Shown one piece after another: positions 11,035 through 22,660 of a DNA stretch of 64,000 bases; position 1 is the first letter of the stretch; the number at the start of each line of letters is the position of its first letter. Source of the stretch: Xylocopa sonorina (Eukaryota; Arthropoda; Insecta; Hymenoptera; Apidae); assembly GCF_050948175.1 (NCBI RefSeq), contig NC_135209.1:5022001-5086000 (forward strand), given 5' to 3'. The translations under genes and the position numbers were made by a program. The notes beneath the pieces are model-generated. The model saw nothing but the letters and a program-made list of their open reading frames with translations. It was not told the origin of the DNA and searched no databases.

Positions 11035-12128
11035 GGCCCAGGCCCACCCCGTGGAGGTGACTACGCAGGGACCCATCCCTATTTCCCTAATCCCATCCAC
11101 CCTCCATTACATCCAGGTGTTCTCGGTACAGAAGGTACCGAGGACTGACTCTACTTTAATCATTTAAACGCGGAATCCATAATACATTCTCTTTACATAG
11201 ATTTTAGAGATTGCAGTATGGATGGATTTACGAAAGGGATGATAAGAAATGCCATTCTCTCAAACCAAGTGAAATTTCTAAAATGAATCTACAGACACTT
11301 CAGAAAAATTCAAGTGTTCTTCGATACGATATTTAAGATGATGGAAGCAAACTGAAATGAAACTAAAGTTAGGAGAAGAAACTAATTTGAAGCAAGATAA
11401 AATTCGCGACGCGAGCAGAACGAACAAAAATGAAGCTGCGTTAGATTCTCGCGAGAGCATTCTAACCCGATGATCTAGTCACTAGGCGAAACATACCCGA
11501 CGCGAATCGCGAACAAATTACACTTATGCCACGTCTTACGTCGAAACAGCTGATACCACGCTCTCCCCAATGGTGAATGCGGGTACTATCGAGGTCCTAG
11601 CAAGGCGTAGCAAGTGGATGCATTGCTCTCGATAAAGAACGAACCGAGTAGACCATCCGCGCCGACTTACAGCAGGCCGAAACCCCAGCGACACGGGGTA
11701 GGAAAACAACGTCGCGACGTCATCGAGAGGTCCATCCACTTACTAAACCCATACCCTGGTCAAGTACTCCCGGGCGTACCAATCGACCAGGGCTGCAAAA
11801 CCTTGATGGGCTCCGAAAACCACATCAGTTTGATTGAGTATCGACTGTCTCGATGCGTGGCGATTTAAGCTGGAATCTCGAGCGAATACGGAAAAAGAAA
11901 ACTGCGTGAAGCGATTTCACGCAGAGAAAGTTAGAATGCTCAAGGGAGAATGTAACGCATGTTCATCGGTACTGACTAAACGCGATTTTAGAAATGGCTC
12001 TTTCACTTCGTACAAGAAAATGTATTCCTTTACAATTATTTTAGGAAGGGGAAGAAGGGAATAGGGGTATTACATACACATATAATATAAAATAAATATA
12101 ACTAAATTAAAACAAGTATAATTAAAAT

Positions 12129-12193
12129 CCCTCGGCGCTCCAACGGCGCTCCAACGGCGCTCCAACGGCGCTCCAACGGCGATCCATCGGCGA
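12129..12193 (+). repeat. 11-bp minisatellite at the end of copy D
   Basis: About six units. The first four are the same variant, GGCGCTCCAAC, so this block is more homogeneous than the others. Confidence 0.85.
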
Positions 12194-12280
12194 AAACCTA
12201 ATTTATTTTAATTTAAACCATACCATAATCGATTATACAATTTACAATCCAATTATACAATTACAAAATACAATCGAATA

Positions 12281-12433
12281 GAAATTTTCAAAGCCCTGAG
12301 AAGGACTTGGAAAATTTCGACTTAAATCTAGGTACGTAGTCCTTAGCTTGGTACCATTTTCGAGAGACCGGTCTCTGGAAAATGGTACCAAGGGCCCAGG
12401 CCCACCCCGTGGAGGTGACTACGCAGGGACCCA
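12281..12433 (+). repeat. Repeat copy E, truncated after the palindrome domain
   Basis: Begins with a 38-nt hairpin (arms 12281-12297 and 12302-12318, 15 of 17 pairs, loop GAGA) that matches the one at 6959-6996. It continues with the three-branch domain (outer arms 12335-12341 and 12417-12423). Similarity to the other copies stops just after GGGACCCATC at about 12433, so the CTCGGTAC hairpin and body are missing. A 10-bp minisatellite starts about 48 bases later. Confidence 0.75.
12347..12392. repeat. 46-bp imperfect palindrome, copy E
   Basis: The best-paired C-G version together with copy D: 22 of 23 pairs, with only pair 16 (G-G) mismatched. The centre is ACCGGT. Confidence 0.9.
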
Positions 12434-12480
12434 TCGGTTATTCACTCACCAGTCGGCAGGCAAAAGTCGTTGTCAGCATT

Positions 12481-12960
12481 GTCCACCCCGTCCACCACAG
12501 TCCACTACTGTCCACCTCCATTCACAATCGTCCCCAGTATCCACCTCCGTCCACAACCGCCCACAAGTGTCCACAAGTATCCACAACCGTCCATAAGTGT
12601 CCACAAGTGTCCACAAGTGTCCACAAGTGTCCACAAGTGTCCACAAGTGTCCACAAGTGTTCACAAGTGTCCACAAGTATCCACAATCGTCCACAGTGTC
12701 CACAAGTGTCCACAAGTATCCACAAGTATCCACAAGTGTCCACAAGTGTGCACAAGTATCCACAACCGTCCACAAGTGTCCACAAGTATCCACAACCATC
12801 CACAAATGTCCACAAGTGTCCACAAGTGTCCACAAGTGTCCACTACCCTTGGCTACTCCACCACCGTCCACAACTGTCCACCATCATTGACAGTCACCCA
12901 CAAGTGTCCACCATCATTGACAGTCACCCACAAGTGTCCACTACCCTTGGCTCGTCCACA
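12481..12960 (+). repeat. 10-bp minisatellite, unit GTCCACAAGT
   Basis: A tandem array of a 10-bp unit, cleanest at 12590-12840, where GTCCACAAGT recurs with C/T and A/G drift, and decayed at both ends. A 30-bp block is duplicated exactly at 12875-12904 and 12905-12934, and the phrase TCCACTACCCTTGGCT occurs on both sides of it. Because 10 is not a multiple of 3 and the unit makes no stop codon, several frames on both strands stay open (the longest is 205 codons from 12382). The resulting Ser/Thr/Val/His/Lys/Cys/Pro/Gln repeat protein is an artefact of the array, not evidence for a gene. Confidence 0.9.
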
Positions 12961-15900
12961 ATCAGCCACCAGAAGCAACCAACCCCACCCTCACCATGAT
13001 CTTCTCACTCCGACGTCCGGAGAACCAAAAGGCTCTTAACAGTCTCGCACTGCTTTTATACACTCACTCCCACTACCATCGACCTCCCACCCTCCTGATG
13101 GTCGCGAGTTAACAAAATCAATTTTCTTGCTATAACGGCCCGTAATTTTTTAATTTTCATATTTTTATTGTAAAATTATGCTCCTTGCATATTGCTGCAA
13201 TATCATACATATTTTTTAATACATTTTTTACAAATTAAACTTAGATTCATACTGTTACAAGGTAATTTCCATCAATTATCGAATATTTTATTGAAAATTG
13301 TTTCGTTTGACTCGGTCCTCGTAAAAATTACATACTACCGAATATATTAATCTAGGTAGCATTGAAATATTATATTAGAATTGTATTGTATCGTATTTTG
13401 TCGTGTTTAGCTTCTACATAATTATTTTATAACCGCAGCATATGCAGTCCAACTTCAAGTCCCGAGAAACGTAAAATTAATTAAACTAATTCAGGTGTCA
13501 CGCACGTGTATCCAGCACGCAGACATACGAAACCGGTTTCAATTCCCTCGTATCCAATTTTAAGCCACAACACAGTTGCTCGTTTCTTTTTCCCTCTTCA
13601 TTCTCTGCTTGTTTCGGGCACAAAACTGGAAAACGTGTGAATAGCTCTTGAAAATCAGTGACAAACGTTCGACCGAATCCAGTGTCGCGATCCTGATCAC
13701 GCGGGCGCGAAGATCGTCGTACGTAAATTAAAGTATGAAATTGAATGACGCCGCTCGTCGAAGCTCATGGTTAATTCCAACGTTTCAATTTGGGATCTAC
13801 GGTTTAATCACTCCGATTCCGGAGGTGAGAATTTTAATTAAACGACCGGCCACGCGGAAGCGGAATGAAAGGTAAACAGAATCTGGAAGCAGCCGGCGGA
13901 CCGAAACCTTGCTCGCGAATTTAATTTGGTTATACCCGCGGTCGGATCGGCAAGAAACGCGAGCAGACATCGAATATCTCGTTGACCTAGTCTTTGACAG
14001 TTCCCATGTTTATTTGTTCCACTTTCGCCATGGCAGTGGTTATAAAATTCAATTATGTACCGCGGGACCGTTCCAATGAGGTTTCCTAGCTAATGGCCAA
14101 AACTTGGTCGGTTCTTGTATCTGCGAGACATGATCGTTTCTCTAACTTAACAAAAAAATTGTTCAACGATGTTAATTTATATCGTGTAACGAAGAATCGT
14201 TAAAAATGCATTGCGAATGCTCTCATATTTTCTACGACCAACAATGTACGTATTCCATTGTCACGATTACTATGGTAATCATTCCTTCAGACTTTAGAGG
14301 CGGTTCTCTTCCGCTCATCCCGCCTAGCACGGTTCCATTCTTCTAGCCCGACTAAGCGCAGGTTTATTTTACTTGTTCGGTGAGACGTGGCTCGCCTATA
14401 CCTGCAAATGTAAGATTTTATTCTACTCGTCTAGTCGGACGCGCGGTTAGGCCAGGGTGCATTTCTCAGCCCTAGCAATGTTTCATTCCACTTGTTGGAT
14501 AGAACGTAGTTGCCCCACCCGTTTCACCCATCCCATCCATACCACCCGTTGGACGTTTTAATTAAAATTTCATTATAATGAATCCCTCATTGCTTCTAAC
14601 TCTCGAACAATACAATAGAAGAATCGTGACGTGAATTCTGTCCAAAGGAAATTTGATCGAATTCTCACTCCCCTCCGTTGGCATTGTGCATTGAAATTTT
14701 AAGCTTCGTTCACATATTTAGTAATAATTTTTCTCTGCGATTATGTAAAAGATACAGGAGAAATGTACGATTCTTCGATTTTGCCAATTTTATCGATGAG
14801 ATTCCGAGGACGACCACTAATCAATGGTAACGAGTGCAAAGCGATCGTGATCAGGGCCGATTCGAAGCCAAGAAAGAAGAATCGCGTGTTAGCGGGACGG
14901 GAAATTCGCGATTCCGTGTTGATTCAACCGGATTCCGGATGCACTTTGTCTTGGATAAAAACGGGGTTCGGAAACGGGAAGTCGAGTGGGAACATCTGCA
15001 AGAGCGAGGAGTGGGATCCCGTTTGTTGGTTCACGCTCTCAAATTCTCTGCGCCTGGTCGCGGCCAACCGAACGAATGCTTTGGACACCCTGCTCGGACG
15101 CTTTCGAGCGGGATCCCTCGCTCCAAGGCGGAACTGATTATCAACCCTTTCTCGGGCCATAAATCAAGCATCGTCGAACCGTCCTCGACGATCCTTTCGT
15201 CCGTGTACCGCTGGATCATCGATCCACAGTTTAAAATTTCAATAATTCACGACATTCATACGTCCCAGTGGAAATTCGGTCGCGTCAAATTTCCATTGGA
15301 AATTTCACGCTCGAGAAAAATTGACGCGGACAGATGAAACGATGCTGATAGTTATTGGCGGGTATAAATTGTTGGGCAACGTTTTCAGACATCGAGAATG
15401 GCAACTTTTCTCGCTCGTTACCGGAGGAAGTTTCTTACGTAAACTCGCCGTACACTTGGGATCGCTTTGGAGTTGATTCTCCAGATGCTTTTCGAGAAGT
15501 TCCGCTCCTCTCCAATTTTAGGCCACGGAGAATTACGACACGCAGTCGCACGGTCTCGCGACTTCGATTCGATATTCTACGATAGTTCTTAGTCGTCGAG
15601 CGATTCGTCGAGTTTATCCACGCGTGGCCGTTTCGATTCTACGTCGATATTTAAAACATTCGCGCGTTCCTCTTTTTGGCTGTCTCGCTGTTCCGTCCGG
15701 TTTGGAAATGGTAAGCGTCTCGAACATTTCTCATGCTGAATTTATGTATACGTCGCGCAGAAATATCTCTGAGGTTGTGTTGTCCCGGAGTTACGAAGAT
15801 TTTCTCTGTCCAAGCCAGTAGCGCTGAAGTAGAGGAGGACGAGGATCACGATCCTTGCAATTCTTTGCACCCGTTGCTTATATCCTAGGTTACTATCTCC

Positions 15901-18900
15901 GCGACGCACTGAGACAGTAAAAACTGGATTATCTTACGTTACACCGTAACTATGAAATAAAAAATATTATTTTATCGCGAGGCCATTACTGTCTGCGTCA
16001 GACATTTTAATAATTCCATCCATTTTTCAGTTAAACGCTGCTAGCTTAATCCCGCGGGATTTCTCTAGTTCAATTTCAACAAAATTATTTCTTTGCTAAT
16101 AATCCAAGGGTATAAATTCCGTGACTCACAGAATTTCTGGGCACGTAGGAAGCTTAACATTGTTTACTAGTTCCCAATATTCCCCAATTCCTATCGAACG
16201 ATTCCGCCCGTTAAAAGGCTGCTGAAAATTAACGCATCGACGTCGTGGCTTCAGTAATTTCGGTTCAGAGCTCAGAAACGAGCGTTTCTGGGTTTCCTTT
16301 TCTCCTTTAAGAGCTACGAGGAGGTGGAGTAAAGTAGGGCACAAGATCCTCGAGGTTGGCGGACCTTTTCGTGCACGCATTTCGGGTGGACCGCGGCAAG
16401 GGGAAAAGGAAATCGAACTGTCATCGCGCAGCCAGTAACCGTATTTTTACGTATCCACAAAGAGCTTGCTCGATATCGCTACTTCTGGAAACGGTCGCCG
16501 CCCGTTTCTTTCTCACCAGCCTCGCCGACAAATCGGGAATAATACATCGCGCGATCGCTTCTTCTCGCGGCTATGAATAATTCGCTCGCTCGGTCGACGT
16601 CGCGCCGCTGAGATAACGCGGTTTGTTGCCCGTGATATTTTCCGTCTTCGACGTGGCAGAAACTTTGATTAACTCGAGAGTCTGGGGGGCCATTACATCC
16701 CCGTAATCGAACTTATCTTCAGACGAATTGCCCCGCGACCGTTTTTAAACTACCGACCGTTTTGAAGTTTCGTGGGATGGATCTAAGAAATGGAACACCA
16801 CTGTGTAATACCATAAATGAAATGCGAAAGAGCAAAGGAATTGTGGAAACGTTCGCGATCATTTAAGACTAATTTGATCGTTCCACTTAAAAATCTGTTT
16901 CATACAAGTTTTGCTCTTTGCATTAAAATGAAAATAATTTCATATTCCGTGTACAATGTTCGACGTCGTATCATTGTTCCTACGTATAATACTAGAAACG
17001 ATACTTTTCTTTCGACAGGAAGTTGGTGCGCTTCAATATCCCCGGTGCTAGTAGTATGACCCCATTCCTGGTCAGGCACGAGTCGAGTGGAAATCGCCCT
17101 CTTCTATACTGATATCGAGTAAGTAGAATACCGCTATAAGATATCGGACACATTCATGAGATTCTACAAGTGACTCGAGTGGCTTGCGCTTGTACTTACT
17201 CGCTGTAGATTCACGACCCGGTTTTCGCGCGGAAAATTTGCGCATATTTTATTCGTGAAGCTAATGAAATTCTTAGCGACGTCTTCGCTGTTTCTCCTGG
17301 AGGTGTTTGAACGGATTCATGCTTCGTGACGAAGCAGCGAAAGTTTTAAGATATCCCATTCGTTATTAATTAGGATCTTCCATGTAGCGTAACAGTGTGT
17401 TGCGCTTCTCGCGATTTAAACGAAACAGGGAGCAAAATAACGAACGAACGTTTTTACATTCTCCAAAAACGAGCGAATGGTCATTCGAAAAATCATACCG
17501 TGCAAATTGCAATCAACGCTGCTACAACTGTACACCGATACGAATGATGAAGCAAATACGCGGGGGATGAAGACTGAAACTGTGGGAAAATGTTTGAAGT
17601 CCTTTTCTACGAACCCAATCGAACGTTCCTGCGTCTCATCCATATCGGGAGACGGGTGCTTATTTTCTACTCGTCAAAGACACGTGAAACGTGGTACGTT
17701 TCGAACCGAGCGAACTGGAGGAGGATCCGAAAACGATTTCCCTTTTCGTCGTCAGGCGTTTGCGCAAAAATTGTGGGCATCATTCGCGAGAGTTTAATAA
17801 AAATCGAGCCAGGGAAGGGGGATAGAGAAATTAACGAAGGGAATTGTTAATAACGAAAATTCCGCGTGGGAACAATACAGGGCTTTGATTTCTTTCTTCT
17901 CGTGTCCCGTTTCGCGCAAGTCTCTCGCGAGCTCGGATTGCATTTCTCGCCTGTGTGCACCGCCCGATCATATTGTTCCCTTTTCACGATTTCAAAAATG
18001 TGCCGGTCCTTTGACGCGTGCACGACGAGACAAAGGCGGTCGTATTAACAGCACGGAACACAGGACCTTCAGCACGCGGTGCGCCACGATACCATTATAT
18101 TCCTTTTCACGTGCTCTTTCGAATGGACGTAGAATTTGGTTAGCCCTCGTCCTCGTTTTTCTGTTTCAATTCGAAGAGTGACCGCGCTGGGTCGTTCGCG
18201 CGGAATCGACGTCGAAGCTTTTGAATAAATCGACAGGGAAAGGCGGTCTTTGTGGTGCGACGGTTTTTAGGTGGAATTTATTATTCTCGAAGCACAATCG
18301 TGAAAATATCGAGAAATGTACTCGTATCAGTTTTGGAAGAACCAAAGAATTCGCGACGCGTTATTAAAAAATCGCTGCGGGCAATGTTAACAGGTGAATC
18401 GATGAACCAGTCGCCACGAGAGCACTGCAAACGTTCTTGAAAGAATTAAGGCGTTTCTAAGATCGACGGTAGCTTTACTCGAGCTCTTTCCCTCTAATGA
18501 CTTCGTTCAAGACTTGTAACATTCTGTAATTCTTTCACCATTAACGATTACTCGGTGTTTCTCGTCCTGGACGAGGGAAAATGAAGAACAGCCGGGAGAA
18601 ACAATTTAAACTGTCTCGGAACTTGAATGTAACCATTAAAAAGTTATATTGTACATCTTTAGGAGATACTCGGGCGGGGATGCTCGGGAATTTTACATGG
18701 TTCAAATTAAATAGGGTATTCTATAATAGAGGAAGATCGCAGCCGATAATGGATTACGTTCGTTTAATTTATATCTCGCGGCCGAACCGACACTTTATCT
18801 CCGTTTTCGCGTGGACGATATTTTAACCGAGCATAAGTGGCGGGCGCTCGAGAATTTCGGTAAACTGGAAAGTTTTGGGGGCCACGCGGAATCGAGGTCG

Positions 18901-21900
18901 GCGATTCACTCGAAGCTTTCACGGGAAAATCTAAATTATCCGCGCCGCGAGAAAGCTTTCTCTTTCGCTTACCTTTCGCTCTCCCTGGGCAACCCTCACC
19001 TACGCGGGGATACCTTTGACGTTGCACGAAACGAGATCACCAGCGTTAATATCGTTCCTCGGGAAAAGTACTCTACGTTCGACGAGATTTCGGACACGGA
19101 ATTGCTTCAGTCACGCCATCGTCGTCGCAATTTTTATCCGCGAGAAGGAACCTTCGCGAATTGTAGGTCAGATTCGCAATTTGCCAGAGTTTCAACGTTT
19201 TCATTATGCCACGTGGCCGTCGAGTTCACCCCGTTGTTCTCCAATTCTTCATATTTTTCGACTACCGCTCGGCACTTAATGGCAGGTTTCCGCGTCGAAA
19301 AATTGGAAATTTCTGGATGGCGATTCGATCCCGTAGCCTAACGATTTCCATCAACCGGATGAATCGAGAGTCGAACCCAGAGGGAATACCTCGAACGCTG
19401 CTAAATTGACACCCACCCTTGGATGGAACTCTCTTCCGCCTCTCCGCGGATGATACGTCGAGGAGAGAATAGAAATCCTTAAAATTAGAAGTTTCCCGTG
19501 GAAACAAATAGATTGAACGAAGAACCAGACACGCTCGAGCATTGTACACGGATAGAACGCGATCCTGCGATCCTTCTGACGCAAAGAAAAGTCGACGCGA
19601 GAGGAGTCCGAGCGCAACATCTCACAATTATTGGAACCATCCCTGTAAAACCTCATTACAACGTAGCCACGCGTAATAAGGAATAATTAAATTATTAAGT
19701 TGTTTGACACTCCGGTTTTCCAATAGTTTCATGGAAGCAACGCACGAGGATCGAGCAAAACTTTCACATAGATTGGAACGAATGTATTTCGCGGTGGATC
19801 GATGCTTTTTATTTTCGCGTCTGACATCCGAGCGGTACGATTGAAATATAAGGACATCCTCCGGCGTCGTGCCGTATAGCGAAATTGAAAAACGGAGAAC
19901 GTCATTTCGATTCCTATTCAACGAAACGCGAGGCATTCGATTCTGCTCTTTGTCCTAGGTACACCCTATCGTCTTTAAAAGCGGCGGAAGGATCCGTTGC
20001 GTTATTCTTCCCGCGATTTATCTCGTTTCATTCGATCACCTCTACCAGCAGTTGTTTCGCTTCCCGTTTCTTCTCTCCCCCCTTTCTCTAGCCCCTTTTC
20101 TTTTTATTAATCCCCGCTCGCACGGCAGTCGGACGCCTTTTTCCATTCGCAGGCTCTACGGTTTCCAAACGGACGTCGGAACGCGTCGAAAAAAGGGTGC
20201 CTGCCGGTTATTGGAATCCGAGGAAATTATTGACTTCGCGAGCCAATCTAGCCGCGAGCAGAAATACCGTAACGTCGCGACGAGATTTCTGAACCGGCTC
20301 GCCCAGCTTTGACATCCCCACCGAAATCCATTCCCCCGTTTCGTTTTCCTTGTACGACGACCCTTTGCTGACTGAATAAATATCCAGAAACGTCGAAGGG
20401 CTTTCGATTTGTTTGCTCTTGTTTCTTTCGACGAAGACGCTGCTCCGTTACCCAACCCGCATACGTTACACCGAACTCTATCTGCTTTTTTCTTGCGGCT
20501 TCAATCAACGAAAAGTTAGGCGGGTCGCGGAGCAGCTTCTCCTGAAAACGTTCGGTCGAGATACCGCTGGAATTTCGCCTCTCCTTCGCGTTTCCTCGTT
20601 GCTCGAGTGTAAAAGATGCTCTCCCAGAAAAGAATTGGACGCTCCAGTGAATCTCACGATGGTTTTAGGACAAATTTCTGGGAACCACTGTTTCCGTTCA
20701 ATTCTACCGCAGCCTCGATTTCAATCATATTTCGGATCAACGTTTTCCGCAACAATTTCAATTATTTAAAATCACGCGTGAACCTCGATCTGATCCGAGA
20801 GTCTATTCAAGGAGATCTCAGGTTAATTTTGACTTCATTCGAATTTCGACAAAATTTACGAGGGTTTTAGTTCTAGATAGTATGATCCCAACCCATAAGT
20901 CCCCCAGTTACCTATCCACAATCGCGAGCATATGCTCGCTCCAATCCATGAACTTCACCGCGAACAGACTTTGCCAACTTCTGTAATATCGCGGATCGTA
21001 TAAATTAAAGGTGCACGAAATCGACGCGAATCGCACAATAGTTTTAACACGAGGAGGATTCGTTCCGTGGAACAGGGATGGTGACTCGTTCCGTTCTCAG
21101 CTTCGTCCACGGCGATTGTCCGATTAAGTTGACGCGGGATAAGAAGTAACGCGGTCGGAAACGACGCGGAGATGAAATTATTGCAAAGACCAGCGAGCCG
21201 GTCGTCGTTGCGGACAATGGGTGCCGGGAGCCGGAAGCTTTCCGCTGTACGATTGTAATTATGTGAAGCCAGAGGTCCCCCGAGAACCCGGGGAATTGAG
21301 GGTGACGTGTTACAAATGGCGCGTCCTTCGTTGGGTGGCGAAAAGGAACGGAAAAAGGTGGCGCGACGGGACGCATACTTCCTGATATAGAACCTTCCTG
21401 GTTTCTTCCTGTCTCGCGTTTAGAAACGCCACGATGGTTTCTAAATAGTCGCATAATTAACGAGGACAAGTGCAGATGATCGCGCGGTAAAAAGTACCAT
21501 TTTGCAAGAGTCTGAGTCCATCGATTACGGAGAATATAATTCGATTTGATGTCAGCGTCGCGATATCATTCTACCCTGCGTCTACTGTGCATCTTTGAAG
21601 CAGAGAGCTCAGGGTACGCCATAGCTTAATTACCGCGGAAGTGGAAACTACACGAACTCATCTGGGTTAATCTACAAGGGAGTTGATCTACGATAATGTT
21701 ACGACTAAGGATGGGAAACCTTTAACTCTCATAAGATACGGTAGATCTGAATTTTGGTTCCTGATGGTGCAATAAAAGTTGGCCAACTCGAAGAAAAGTA
21801 GCAGAGCCTCGGGTACTCGCGTTGAATGTTTCAAAGTCGACTCGAAACGAACATCTTCTGGCTCGCGTTCGAAGGGAGACCAGGGAAATTTTCTTTAGTG

Positions 21901-22079
21901 CCAAATTCACTCGAGTTTCACGATCATCGCAACTACATCGCTAAATTGAAGGAATTCACAGATTTAACTTACAATTCCCCTTGCCAGTACGACGCAAACA
22001 ATTAAAATCACTCGTACTTCCACCAATACCCACGTAAATTATATTTGTACGCATCTACGTTACGAAATAGCTCCAAGAA
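12961..22079. other. No supported gene
   Basis: Non-coding by inspection. The frames of 100-180 codons (for example at 14834-15337 and 18811-19341) overlap other frames on both strands and show no domain. One cluster of degenerate short repeats at about 14330-14500 is listed separately. No tRNA or transposase remains were seen. Confidence 0.6.
14330..14500. repeat. Cluster of degenerate ATTCTACTTGT-like repeats
   Basis: Four related blocks begin at about 14337 (ATTCTTCTAGC), 14366 (ATTTTACTTG), 14420 (ATTCTACTCG) and 14485 (ATTCCACTTG). The last three are each followed within about 20 bases by a G-rich part of the type TCGGTGAGACG, TCGGACGCG or TGGATAGAACG. Spacings are about 29, 54 and 65 bases. 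It could be an old, decayed tandem repeat or an array of protein-binding sites. Confidence 0.35.
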
Positions 22080-22660
22080 AAAAAACGAAAAATTTGGTCA
22101 TCGAAACCACCCTAAAAAATAGAGAAAATTATGCCAATGATAACAGTTTTTGTTTCATCTCGATATCTCAATCCGTTCCCGAGATATAAGCGCTCAAAGT
22201 TTCTCCATTGACGCCCACGGCGGCCGTATTTATGAATGAACGCGACCACGTGGTTTTCAAGGATTGTTTACGCACTGATAGTAATAGTAAAAACCGTCTG
22301 GCAGCTGTCTAGACAGACCACGTGACACTCCATTGAGGTAGGTCAGTGTGTCTGGGAGCGAGCGAGAGGTCCGAGTCCTTCAGACGAGGACAGACATAGT
22401 AACCGATTAAAAATTACCCCTCTCTTTACACGACGATATCTCAGGAACCGGAAGTTGGATCGGGATGATTCGGAACTCATTTTCAAGAGGAAGGTCCCCA
22501 GCTTCTAACGAGCTAGTTTTCGTTAAGTAACAATTTTTATTTTCGTAAATATGGCGCCTTCAATTATTTATAATTTTAATACGGATTAATTGGGGCTTTA
22601 AATAGGTTTCATTCGAAAATTTTTAACTTTTTTCGTGGTTAAATTATATTAAACAATGGG
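22080..22660. repeat. Possible dispersed repeat, unclassified
   Basis: This block differs in texture from its flanks. It contains two related phrases in inverted orientation, CGATATCTCAATCCGTTCCC (22161-22180) and, further on, ACGATATCTCAGGAACCGG (about 22434). It also has a near-repeated E-box context, GACCACGTG, at about 22244 and 22316, and the palindrome TGTCTAGACA. The phrase around 22440-22530 resembles, from memory, sequences scattered in bee and ant genomes, but I cannot confirm this. No coding frame runs through it. Confidence 0.35.

Larger units (their letters stand above)
10667..12193 (+). repeat. Repeat copy D, diverged full unit
   Basis: Aligns with B and C over its whole length but with many substitutions and indels in the body (11400-11870). 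The head (10667-10980) remains very close to B and C, so the head may have been converted by its neighbour while the body drifted. It keeps the palindrome (10989-11034), the CTCGGTAC hairpin (11122-11142), the CCCC/GGGG stem in the body and the larger stem-loop (11754-11792). It ends in an 11-bp minisatellite (12129-12193). Confidence 0.8.

Noticed and set aside
12382..12999. 205-codon open frame and its neighbours in other frames across the 10-bp minisatellite
   Set aside because: The repeat unit makes no stop in most frames, so all are open at once. The peptide is only a translation of the repeat.
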